A stretch of 5,878 bases of DNA. Source: Rhodospirillales bacterium. Lineage in GTDB: Bacteria > Pseudomonadota > Alphaproteobacteria > Rhodospirillales > 2-02-FULL-58-16. The stretch lies in contig JAJFIG010000470.1 of assembly GCA_021775195.1 (NCBI GenBank), positions 1 through 5,878 of the forward strand, given 5' to 3'. Of this stretch, positions 1 through 5,307 are shown in pieces; the first letter of the stretch is position 1, and every line of letters starts with the position of its first letter. Under the pieces are notes generated by a model that was not told where the DNA came from, did not search any database, and saw only the letters and a program-made list of their open reading frames with translations. The position numbers and the translations under genes were made by a program.

Positions 1-720
1 CACGTTTTGGAGGCCATCCGGTGTATGGGCATAATCGATCAAGACCATAAAGGGTTGCCCTATATCGACATTTTCCAAACGTCCTCTTGGCGGAGAGCAT
101 GAAGACAATGTTCCTCGAATATATTTTTCGGAAATGCCAATATATCGAAGTACACTCGTTGCTGCCTTGACATTTAAAAGATTGAAATGCCCCAAAAGCC
201 GGGTCGCAAAATCAATCGGTTCATCTTCATAGTTTTCTGGATAAATTTTATGCTTACAGCCTTCATTCATAAAATTCAGTTTTGTTTTTTGATATTTTTT
301 GAATGTTTTATGATAGTCCAGATGGTCTTGTGTAATGTTTGTGAGTAGTTTCAGGTCAAAATCAATACCGAGAACCCGAGCCTGATCTATTCCTTCTGAA
401 GTTACTTCCATCACGAAATGAGTCCCCCCTTGATCCAGGTGGGTTCTCATGAACCTTAAAATATCAAGTGATTCAGGGGTGGACAGGTCTTTGTTCCCCG
501 AATTCAACGTTCCCAAAACAAAAGTATTGTGTCCCGCGGCTCTTAAGACTTCTCCAATTAAGTATGCGACTGTTGTTTTTCCATTTGTCCCAGTAATGCC
601 AATAACATAAAGGTCCTTAGATGGATGACGATGCGCATACGGAGCTAACTTTGGGGGGGGCACATCCTTGATATGTTCAGCTTCTTCTCGGTGAATTTCC
701 AATGAAAGTCCTTCAACATC
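1..720 (-). CDS. murE: MurE-like Mur ligase, 5'-truncated and cut by the window edge
   Basis: MurE ligases add the third amino acid to UDP-MurNAc-L-Ala-D-Glu in the cytoplasm, using ATP. The frame is open from 774 to base 1. In order it shows HPSK followed by the P-loop GITGTNGKTT (600-571), EVTSEGIDQ (408-382), TNITQDHLDYH, a KTKLNF segment whose second Lys (282-280) matches the carbamylated lysine of the family, GHFNLLNVKAA, PPRGRLENV and DYAHTPDG (36-13). The central ATP domain is therefore complete and the C-terminal domain begins before the edge. The substrate-selecting DNPR-type motif lies outside, so DAP versus Lys cannot be told. The N-terminal domain is almost missing: the P-loop normally lies about 110 residues in, but only about 40 plausible residues precede it. 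No ATG exists upstream of the P-loop; only TTG 702 or GTG 663 could start it. The in-frame TAA at 777-775 is the stop of the neighbouring small gene. Base composition is much more AT-rich than the rest of the window. Family assignment is firm; whether it is a pseudogene, a rearranged gene or an assembly joint is open. Confidence 0.85.
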
Positions 721-742
721 TAAATCGGGTTGAGGAGTAGTT

Positions 743-764
743 GGAGGGGGACCAAGCCCCCTCC
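743..764 (-). terminator. GC-rich hairpin after the 48-residue gene, probable terminator
   Basis: On the minus strand, arms GGAGGGGG and CCCCCTCC pair perfectly over 8 bp around a 6-base loop (CTTGGT), beginning 10 bases after the TAA of the small gene at 775-921. Position and strength fit an intrinsic terminator for that gene. No T-run follows (the next bases are AACTACTCC), so termination may be weak or factor-assisted. The hairpin also lies at the change from AT-rich to GC-richer DNA. Confidence 0.5.
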
Positions 765-774
765 GTTCCGATTG

Positions 775-921
775 TTACGAATTGGACGCGGGCGCAACCT
801 CGGCCGGCGTCTTGTCAGGCTGCGTGGCCGGCTGATCGGCTGCCGGCGCATCCTTGGACTTGCCGCCGGGGCTGTCTTTGCTTGGAGCGCCCAGGGCTGA
901 GGAAAATTTCTTAAACGACAT
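775..921 (-). CDS. Small hydrophilic protein of 48 residues, function unknown
   Basis: ATG at 921 and TAA at 777-775 give 48 residues beginning MSFKKFSSALGAPSKD. The N-terminus is basic with an FKKF segment. The rest is rich in Pro, Ala, Lys, Asp and Gln, with repeated PA/KD/TP units, no membrane segment and no Cys, so it is probably disordered. A GAAAGG ribosome binding site (935-930) lies 8 bases before the ATG, an AT-rich promoter-like tract lies upstream, and a strong hairpin follows the stop. These three signals support a real, separately transcribed gene even though it is short. Its codons are GC-rich, like the right-hand part of the window and unlike the murE fragment just downstream, although both happen to be in the same frame. 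I do not recognise a named family and assign no function. Confidence 0.6.
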   Translation of the reverse strand: MSFKKFSSALGAPSKDSPGGKSKDAPAADQPATQPDKTPAEVAPASNS

Positions 922-1106
922 GTAAAATACCTTTCATTAAGGCCGCAATGATTTGCCGCTCGTAAATATATGGTGCTTACGGAAATAATCACAATGGCCT
1001 ATAAAGTGTATTTTTAAAAATAACTTGTTTAAACAAAAATGATGGGCAATATAGTACGTAGTAATATTTTGTTTTTTTTATCAGTAAAGAAAAAATTATT
1101 TACAGC
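922..1106 (-). promoter_or_regulatory. AT-rich promoter-like tract upstream of the 48-residue gene
   Basis: This tract is strongly AT-rich between two GC-rich areas. It holds two perfect palindromes, TTTTTAAAAA (1011-1020) and TTGTTTAAACAA (1025-1036), and a long T-rich run (1064-1080). A possible sigma-70 promoter on the minus strand is TTTACT (1088-1083) with TATTAC (1066-1061) at 16-base spacing, each matching 4 of 6 consensus bases. A second weak pair is TTGTTT (1036-1031) with AAATAC (1013-1008). In DNA this AT-rich such matches are easy to find by chance, so the exact promoter is uncertain; the regional role is more likely. Confidence 0.4.
930..935 (-). promoter_or_regulatory. Ribosome binding site of the 48-residue gene
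   Basis: GAAAGG on the minus strand, 8 bases before the ATG at 921-919. It favours this frame over the longer overlapping frame that starts near 992, which has no comparable site. Confidence 0.55.
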
Positions 1107-1496
1107 ATGGCTAAACATTTGCGCGGGTCTGTGCTCTGTCGAAAGGCTTTGAACTTGAGGGGAACAGTGGCAAGGCCGATTAAGTCGCCTGCAGAACGGA
1201 TCATGCCCGGACGCGTGTTATCGGCGCGCGACTGCGATGTTGCGGATGCGCCGCTCCCCAACGGTATCGCGATGTGCCACATTGCGGTGTCGTTGCATGA
1301 ACCACCCCAAGTTCGTTTGTGGCTACTTTCGCCCGTATCGGCCGGATGCCGAATTGGTCTGCAATGAGATCCCCAACCGGACCTTCCGGCAACCGGCTTC
1401 GAACGCGAGGGAACCAGTGCATCCCCAACCCCCGCCCTTGCCAAATCCCGCTCCACGGCCCACCTTCTGACCATCGGCGCAGGGAAACCCCAGGGA
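1107..1496. other. Intergenic stretch with no supported gene
   Basis: About 390 bases of intermediate GC. Several short frames overlap here on both strands, but none has a recognisable domain, a good ribosome binding site, or the GC-rich third positions of the flanking genes. A small dyad, ATGTG-C-CACAT (1272-1282), extends imperfectly to 1268-1286 and could be a protein binding site. I see no tRNA, rRNA or transposase remnant. Confidence 0.5.
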
Positions 1497-1513
1497 ACGG
1501 GCCCACGGCCCGT
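1497..1513 (+). promoter_or_regulatory. Hairpin in the leader just before the PBP start
   Basis: ACGGGCC and GGCCCGT form a perfect 7-bp stem around the triloop CAC, ending 14 bases before the ATG at 1528. An alternative dyad, CCACGG-C-CCGTGG (1503-1515), overlaps it. No clear Shine-Dalgarno follows; only CAGG (1523-1526) is present and it is too close to the ATG. The hairpin could affect translation initiation, or end transcription arriving from upstream. Its role is inferred only from position. Confidence 0.3.
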
Positions 1514-1527
1514 GGCTGATTCCAGGT

Positions 1528-2100
1528 ATGGCTGACTCCAAGAAAAAATCGGCTGGCGTCAAGAAGAAGCGGTCCCTCGGCCGCCGCCTGGCCCAATGGT
1601 TGTCGGTCACCATCGTCGTCTTCGCCGTCGCCTGGGTCGGCATCTTTCTGGCCTTCGCCCCCGAGCTCCCCGACACCGAGGAGCTGTGGCGGGTCAAGAA
1701 GAGCCCCGGCATCACCCTGCTCGCCGCCGACGGCGCCGTCCTGGCCCGGCGCGGCGGCTTCGGCGGCACCCTGGTCGGGGTCGCCCGCCTGCCCCCCTAC
1801 CTGCCCCAGGCGGTGATCGCCACCGAGGACCGCCGCTTCTACCGGCACTTCGGCATGGACGTGATCGGTTTCGCCCGCGCCGTGTACTCCAACATCCGCG
1901 CCGGCGGCGTCGTCCAGGGCGGCAGCACCCTCACCCAGCAGCTGGCCAAGAACCTCTACCTCAGCCCCGAGCGCACCCTGATGCGCAAGATCCGCGAACT
2001 GATCCTCGCCATCTGGCTCGAGACCCGCCTGACCAAGGACCAGATCCTCACCCTCTATCTCAACCGGGTCTATCTCGGCGCCGGCAGCTACGCCGTCTAG
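1528..2100 (+). CDS. N-terminal PBP fragment: membrane anchor and partial GT51 transglycosylase
   Basis: This 190-residue product ends at the premature TAG. It carries a lysine/arginine-rich start, a membrane helix (about 22-43), the catalytic motif ATEDRRFYRHFG with Glu100, the QGGSTLTQQLAKNLYL motif (130-145), and the RKIRELILAIWLE and LYLNRVYLGAG segments. The final third of the GT51 fold, after the conserved LYLNxxYLGxG segment, is lost, so glycan polymerisation by this piece alone is doubtful. The start at 1528 is set by an in-frame TGA at 1468-1470 with no other ATG between. Confidence 0.7.
   Translation: MADSKKKSAGVKKKRSLGRRLAQWLSVTIVVFAVAWVGIFLAFAPELPDTEELWRVKKSPGITLLAADGAVLARRGGFGGTLVGVARLPPYLPQAVIATEDRRFYRHFGMDVIGFARAVYSNIRAGGVVQGGSTLTQQLAKNLYLSPERTLMRKIRELILAIWLETRLTKDQILTLYLNRVYLGAGSYAV
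2098..2100 (+). other. Premature amber codon in the PBP frame
   Basis: TAG lies between GTC (Val) and GCA GCG (Ala Ala), where the family reads V-E-A-A. The downstream codons continue the same protein in the same frame (SQRSFGKPAT, then ALLAGLLKAPTRYAP), so only this codon is out of place. No frameshift accompanies it. Confidence 0.9.
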
Positions 2101-2145
2101 GCAGCGTCCCAGCGCTCTTTCGGCAAGCCCGCGACCCAGGACAAC

Positions 2146-3516
2146 ATGACGGACGCGGCGCTCCTCGCCGGCCTCCTCAAGGCCCCGACCCGCTACGCCC
2201 CGACCAGCAACCTCAAGCTGTCACGCCGGCGCGCCGGCCAGGTGCTCACCAACATGGTCGACGCCGGCTACCTGAGCCCGGCCCAGGCCGACGCCGCCCG
2301 CCGCCGCCCGGCCCGCCTCGCCACCCTCGGCGGCACCCGGGACGCCCAGTACTTCGTTGACTGGGTGATCGGCCAGTTGCCCGAATTCACCGACGGCCTT
2401 TATGACGACGTCATCGTCCGCACGACCCTGGACACCGGCCTGCAGAAGCTGGCGGAAGGAGCCATGGCGAGGGCCCTGGAGCGCGACGGCGGCCGCCTCA
2501 AGGTCGCCCAGGGGGCCCTCGTCGCCCTCGACCCCACCGGCGCCGTCAAGGCCATGGTCGGCGGCCGCTCCTATGCCAAGAGCCAGTTCAACCGGGCGGT
2601 CCAGGCCCGCCGCCAGCCGGGCTCCGCCTTCAAGCCCTTCGTCTACCTGGCGGCCCTTGAGAACGGCTACGCCCCCGGTTCCATGGTCCGCGACGCCCCG
2701 GTGACCTTCGACGGCTGGAAGCCGCGGAACTTCTCCGGCACCTACCGGGGCAACGTCACCCTCAAGCGCGCCCTCGCCGACTCCATCAACACCGTCGCCG
2801 TCCGCCTGTCCGAGCACGTCGGCCGCGACAAGGTCATCGCCCTCGTCCACCGCATGGGCGTCGCCTCGCCGATGAAGGCCCACCCCTCCCTGGCCCTGGG
2901 CACGTCGGAGGTGACCCTGCTCGAGATGACCGGAGCCTTCGCCCCCTTCGCCAATTCGGGTTTCGCCGTCGCCCCCGAGGCCATCCTCGAGATCCGCACC
3001 CGCGACGGGCGCGCCGTCTTCCGCCGTGATGCCGGCGCCGCCGGGCGCGTCGTCCGCCCCCGCCACGTCGATCAGATGAACCAGATGATGACCGAGGTCC
3101 TGGCCACCGGCACCGGCAGGGCGGCCCGCCTCGGGCGCCGTCCCGCCGCCGGCAAGACCGGCACCAGCCAGAAGTTCCGCGACGGCTGGTTCATCGGCTA
3201 CACCGCCGACCTCGTCACCGGGGTCTGGATGGGCAACGACGACGACAGCCCCATGCGCAAGGTCACCGGCGGCAAGCTCCCGGCCCGGGTGTGGCAGGAT
3301 TTCATGCACCGGGCCCTGGCTTCCCGGCCCGCCCGGGCCCTGCCCAGCGGCTACGCCACCGCGTCCCGCGACCAGCAGGCACCGCCGTCCGGCCGCGACA
3401 CCGGCATCGACGTCACCGTCGTCGTCAACGAGGTCTTCCGCTGGATATCCGAGGCCACCGGCATCAAGGGCCTCGAGAACCTGGCCGACATCATCATCGA
3501 GCAGCCCGACCCCTAG
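2146..3516 (+). CDS. C-terminal PBP fragment: end of GT51 plus penicillin-binding transpeptidase
   Basis: This part continues the PBP frame after the amber codon, from the first downstream ATG; 456 residues if translated separately. AGGA (2138-2141), 4 bases before the ATG, could allow re-initiation, though it may be chance. It keeps the GT51 tail (ALLAGLLKAPTRYAP), a linker, and the whole transpeptidase domain: active-site Ser in SAFK (fragment residues 160-163), SIN (213-215) and KTG (337-339), then GWFIGYTADLVTGVWMGNDD. Without the N-terminal anchor it has no export signal, so it would stay in the cytoplasm, away from its substrate. Intact motifs suggest little decay since the break. Confidence 0.7.
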   Translation: MTDAALLAGLLKAPTRYAPTSNLKLSRRRAGQVLTNMVDAGYLSPAQADAARRRPARLATLGGTRDAQYFVDWVIGQLPEFTDGLYDDVIVRTTLDTGLQKLAEGAMARALERDGGRLKVAQGALVALDPTGAVKAMVGGRSYAKSQFNRAVQARRQPGSAFKPFVYLAALENGYAPGSMVRDAPVTFDGWKPRNFSGTYRGNVTLKRALADSINTVAVRLSEHVGRDKVIALVHRMGVASPMKAHPSLALGTSEVTLLEMTGAFAPFANSGFAVAPEAILEIRTRDGRAVFRRDAGAAGRVVRPRHVDQMNQMMTEVLATGTGRAARLGRRPAAGKTGTSQKFRDGWFIGYTADLVTGVWMGNDDDSPMRKVTGGKLPARVWQDFMHRALASRPARALPSGYATASRDQQAPPSGRDTGIDVTVVVNEVFRWISEATGIKGLENLADIIIEQPDP

Positions 3517-3518
3517 GC

Positions 3519-3953
3519 CTATTTGCCGACGGTTTCCTTGCCCTCGCCGCCGAACCGGGTGGCGAAGTATCCGATGACGATCCCGACGAACGCGCCCTCG
3601 GCGGTGAACCAGAACGGCGACTGGAAAACACCGTCGGCGCCGAACATGGTGATCATCATCGCCTTCATCTCCTCATAGCCGAAGAAGGTGAGGACGAAGT
3701 TCATCCACGCCCCGATCAGGGGGTCGCGGAACCACCACGGCATCGGCAGCTTGAGGATCGGATGCCAGGTGAAAACCCCGAACACGCCGATGATGGCGCC
3801 CAGGGTCGTGTACCAGAGCAGGATTCCCCAGCGCATGAGCCACCCCGCCTCGGGGTCGAAATACGGCAGCAGAACGAATCCCAGAAGGCCGAACACAAGG
3901 CCGATGCCCTTGCCGATGGCGATCCGGGTGATCAGGGACGGATTTCCAAACAT
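3519..3953 (-). CDS. Conserved-looking membrane protein with about four helices, function unknown
   Basis: The product has 144 residues starting MFGNPSLITRIAIGKG. Four hydrophobic stretches can be seen: about 9-30 (GIGLVFGLLGFVLLPYF), 36-60 (WGILLWYTTLGAIIGVFGVF), 78-100 (LIGAWMNFVLTFFGYEEMKA) and 115-135 (AEGAFVGIVIGYFATRFG). Between helices 2 and 3 is a Trp/Pro-rich loop (HPILKLPMPWWFRDP). The tail is short and polar (GGEGKETVGK). The start at 3953 is preferred over an in-frame ATG at 3992 because GGAGG lies 5 bases upstream of 3953, while 3992 has no such site. It is convergent with the PBP, 2 bases apart, and 112 bases downstream of the RraA-family gene, with a dyad in between; it may have its own promoter. 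I do not recognise the family. An integral inner-membrane protein is likely. Confidence 0.7.
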   Translation of the reverse strand: MFGNPSLITRIAIGKGIGLVFGLLGFVLLPYFDPEAGWLMRWGILLWYTTLGAIIGVFGVFTWHPILKLPMPWWFRDPLIGAWMNFVLTFFGYEEMKAMMITMFGADGVFQSPFWFTAEGAFVGIVIGYFATRFGGEGKETVGK

Positions 3954-3958
3954 CGGTG

Positions 3959-3963
3959 CCTCC
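3959..3963 (-). promoter_or_regulatory. Ribosome binding site deciding the start at 3953
   Basis: GGAGG on the minus strand, 5 bases before the ATG at 3953-3951. The ATG 39 bases further upstream (3992) has only CTGAACC before it. The shorter protein is therefore the better call. Confidence 0.6.
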
Positions 3964-4034
3964 AACGCCGTGATGCGCGCGACGGTTCCCATGGTTCAGA
4001 AGGCATAAGAATAACCGATATCGCCCCGCCCCGC

Positions 4035-4060
4035 ATTGACGGCCGTCAATCGGCCATTGA
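4035..4060 (-). promoter_or_regulatory. Overlapping dyads between the RraA-like and membrane-protein genes
   Basis: ATTGACGGCCGTCAAT (4035-4050) is a perfect 16-bp palindrome. Its right arm also forms a second dyad, TCAAT-CGGCC-ATTGA (4046-4060), so ATTGA/TCAAT half-sites recur at 4035, 4046 and 4056. It begins 5 bases after the RraA-like stop at 4066. It could be a hairpin ending the upstream operon (no T-run follows) or an operator for the next gene; the palindrome contains TTGACG, a good -35-like element. An operator is slightly favoured because half-sites repeat with one spacing of about 10-11 bases. Confidence 0.35.
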
Positions 4061-4065
4061 TCGGG

Positions 4066-4725
4066 CTAGATGATCTCCGCTTCCCCCAGCCCCATGCGGT
4101 CGAGCGGCAGGCCGCCGGCGTCGGTGTTGGCGTTGGTCTCTTCCTCCTCGGCGATCTTGGCTTCCGCCGCCGCCAGCAGGGCCTCGGCCCGCTCCAGGGG
4201 CACGACGCAGACCCCGTCGTCGTCGCCGAGCACGATGTCGCCGGGCCGCACCACGGCGCCGGCGCACGAAATGGCGCCGTCGATGATGCCGCCGAAGCCC
4301 TTGTGCGGCCCCGCCGGGACCACGGCGCGGGTGAAGCACGGGAAGGCGAAGTCGCGGATCTCGGCGACGTCGCGCACCGCCCCGTCGATCACCAGCCCGG
4401 CGATGCCGCGGCTCAGCGCCGCCCGGGTCATGATCCCGCCCCACAGCGCCGTGTCGGTATAGCCGCCGCCGTCGGCGACCAGCACTTCGCCCGGCCGCGC
4501 CATGGCGGTGAGCATGTGCAGGGCCGAGTTATCGCCGACCATGCAGGTCACCGTCCGCGCCTGGCCGACCAGCGCCATGCCGGCGGCCACCGGCTTGATC
4601 GCCCCGGCCATCACCTGGGTCCGGTTCATGCAGTCCGAGACCACCGCCGGCGGCACTTTGCGCCAGCGCGCGAGGGTTTCCTCGGGCAGGGGATCGAAGG
4701 TCACGTCGTGGCGCTGGATGGCCAT
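4066..4725 (-). CDS. RraA / HMG-CHA aldolase family protein
   Basis: This family includes class II 4-hydroxy-4-methyl-2-oxoglutarate / 4-carboxy-4-hydroxy-2-oxoadipate aldolases, which use Mg2+ to split or decarboxylate oxo-acids to pyruvate in aromatic breakdown, and RraA, which inhibits RNase E. The 219-residue length is typical. Seen motifs: PPAVVSDCMNR near 25-35, GDNSALHML (64-72), LVADGGG, then G97 with 20 residues to R118-D119 and E122, matching the aldolase pattern G-x20-R-D-x2-E that binds pyruvate and metal; then PGDIVLGDDDGVCVVP (161-176). The complete motif favours an enzyme over an RraA regulator, but substrate cannot be read from sequence. The start is ATG 4725, with AGGAG 7 bases upstream; the frame extends to 4869 but only overlaps the next gene. 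The Glu-rich segment near 192-197 (EEEE) and the short acidic tail are variable. It lies 29 bases after the DUF6460-like gene, so cotranscription is likely. No aromatic-catabolism genes are visible nearby. Confidence 0.85.
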   Translation of the reverse strand: MAIQRHDVTFDPLPEETLARWRKVPPAVVSDCMNRTQVMAGAIKPVAAGMALVGQARTVTCMVGDNSALHMLTAMARPGEVLVADGGGYTDTALWGGIMTRAALSRGIAGLVIDGAVRDVAEIRDFAFPCFTRAVVPAGPHKGFGGIIDGAISCAGAVVRPGDIVLGDDDGVCVVPLERAEALLAAAEAKIAEEEETNANTDAGGLPLDRMGLGEAEII

Positions 4726-4732
4726 GAACGGT

Positions 4733-4737
4733 CTCCT
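4733..4737 (-). promoter_or_regulatory. Ribosome binding site deciding the RraA-like start
   Basis: AGGAG on the minus strand, 7 bases before the ATG at 4725-4723. It supports a 219-residue protein instead of the 267-residue frame beginning at 4869, whose extra residues are Arg-rich and overlap the neighbouring gene. Confidence 0.65.
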
Positions 4738-4754
4738 GTTATCGGGCTTCGGGA

Positions 4755-5021
4755 TCAGTCCTTGTTGCGGAACATCCGGATCAGGTAGACGGCGAGCCAG
4801 ATCGGCACCACGATGACGGCGCCGAGCAGGATATAGGAAAACGCCCAGCCGAAGGCGTCGACGCTCCACTGGGCCAGCCTCTCCAGCGTCCCCTTGAAGT
4901 CCCGGAGCAGGTCGACGGGATCGATGTTCAGGGTCGCCAGCACCAGGCCGACGACGAGGGACGCCACCACCAGCTTGATGATCGTCGATCCGGTTATCTT
5001 GGGCATGGTGATTCGGGACAC
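4755..5021 (-). CDS. Small two-helix membrane protein, DUF6460-like
   Basis: The product has 88 residues from GTG 5021 or 83 from ATG 5006. It shows a hydrophobic helix after ITGSTIIKL (IKLVVASLVVGLVLATLNI, about 15-33), an amphipathic middle (DPVDLLRDFKGTLERLAQWSVDAFGW) and a second helix (YILLGAVIVVPIWLAVYLI), ending in a basic tail (RMFRNKD). This arrangement and the VVPIWL motif resemble the alphaproteobacterial DUF6460 family as I remember it; no function is known to me. The GTG start is slightly preferred because AGG lies 6 bases upstream, while ATG 5006 has no purine-rich site before it. It lies 13 bases after the YqaE-like stop and 29 before the RraA-like start, which suggests an operon. 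Confidence 0.7.
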   Translation of the reverse strand: MSRITMPKITGSTIIKLVVASLVVGLVLATLNIDPVDLLRDFKGTLERLAQWSVDAFGWAFSYILLGAVIVVPIWLAVYLIRMFRNKD

Positions 5022-5034
5022 GAGCGGCCTGCGC

Positions 5035-5214
5035 CTAGAGGCCGGCGATCTTCTTGTCGGTATTGTGCTGGCTCAGAGTATAGACCGCCCAGATCGCCGC
5101 CGGCACCCAGCCGATGACGGTGATCTGGAGGATCAGGCAGATGACCCCGGCCAGGGGCCGTCCGATGGTAAAAAACAACAGCCAGGGCAGCAAAATGGCT
5201 ATGATCAGTCGCAT
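5035..5214 (-). CDS. YqaE/Pmp3 family membrane protein
   Basis: A 59-residue protein, the usual size for this family of tiny two-helix inner-membrane proteins; yeast Pmp3 and plant relatives affect membrane potential and salt tolerance. It starts MRLIIAILLPWLLFF, with a first helix at about 2-16, then TIGRPLAGVICLILQ and a second helix to about 46 including GWVPAAIWAVY, which matches the family core (IPPLGVFL then GxxPGxIHAxY in other members). The tail, SQHNTDKKIAGL, is polar. The start is fixed by GAGGAGG (5226-5220) 5 bases before the ATG. It is the first gene of the likely minus-strand operon and diverges from the MscS-like gene across 93 bases. Confidence 0.85.
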   Translation of the reverse strand: MRLIIAILLPWLLFFTIGRPLAGVICLILQITVIGWVPAAIWAVYTLSQHNTDKKIAGL

Positions 5215-5307
5215 GGGATCCTCCTCGGGTGGTCGCGTGTCCTATCCTATACCCCATCCCGGCGGACGGTTCACGGGCAATTCTAAACAAAGGCGAGGGA
5301 AAGCGTG
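5215..5307. promoter_or_regulatory. Divergent promoter region between the YqaE-like and MscS-like genes
   Basis: These 93 bases must carry promoters for both directions. On the minus strand, GTGAAC, 17 bases, then TATAGG (5251-5246) is a weak sigma-70-like pair before the YqaE-like gene. On the plus strand I see no clear -10/-35 pair. GAGGGA (5295-5300) is the ribosome binding site of the MscS-like gene. No strong operator palindrome is visible. Confidence 0.45.

Larger units (their letters stand above)
1528..3516 (+). pseudogene. Class A penicillin-binding protein (PBP1A type) interrupted by an in-frame TAG
   Basis: Read through, the frame has 662 codons before the final TAG, a normal length for alphaproteobacterial PBP1A-type proteins. 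Such proteins polymerise lipid II (GT51 transglycosylase) and cross-link peptides (transpeptidase) on the outer face of the inner membrane. Order: basic cytoplasmic tail (1-20), one membrane anchor (about 22-43), GT51 domain (about 60-230), penicillin-binding domain with SAFK at 366-369, SIN at 419-421 and KTG at 543-545. Codon 191 (2098-2100) is TAG where the family has the Glu of a GVEAA-like motif; one G-to-T change from GAG explains it. The frame is otherwise intact on both sides, so this is a recent nonsense mutation, a base error, or read-through. TAG as a sense codon is unlikely because four of the six other stops in the window, including this gene's own end, are TAG. The gene ends 2 bases from the convergent membrane-protein gene. 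Confidence 0.85.

Noticed and set aside
1389..1413. Possible tRNA T-arm (TTCGAAC in GGCTTCGAACGCGAGG)
   Set aside because: No matching acceptor stem, anticodon arm or D-arm can be built around it.
1100..1474. A 124-residue minus-strand frame and several overlapping frames on both strands in the 1,100-1,530 stretch
   Set aside because: No recognisable domain, no good ribosome binding site, mixed third-position bases unlike the neighbouring genes, and frames conflict with each other.
2098..2100. TAG read as pyrrolysine or as a reassigned sense codon
   Set aside because: Genuine genes in the window end with TAG, and the family has Glu here; a point mutation or base error is simpler.
2221..3309. 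A 362-residue frame antisense to the PBP
   Set aside because: Gly/Ala/Val/Asp-rich translation typical of the opposite strand of a GC-rich gene; the plus strand carries clear PBP motifs.
4726..4869. N-terminal extension of the RraA-like protein
   Set aside because: Arg-rich, overlaps the DUF6460-like gene, and a good ribosome binding site marks the ATG at 4725.
4994..5290. A 98-residue minus-strand frame
   Set aside because: Shadow of the YqaE-like gene, which has a family match and GAGGAGG before its start.
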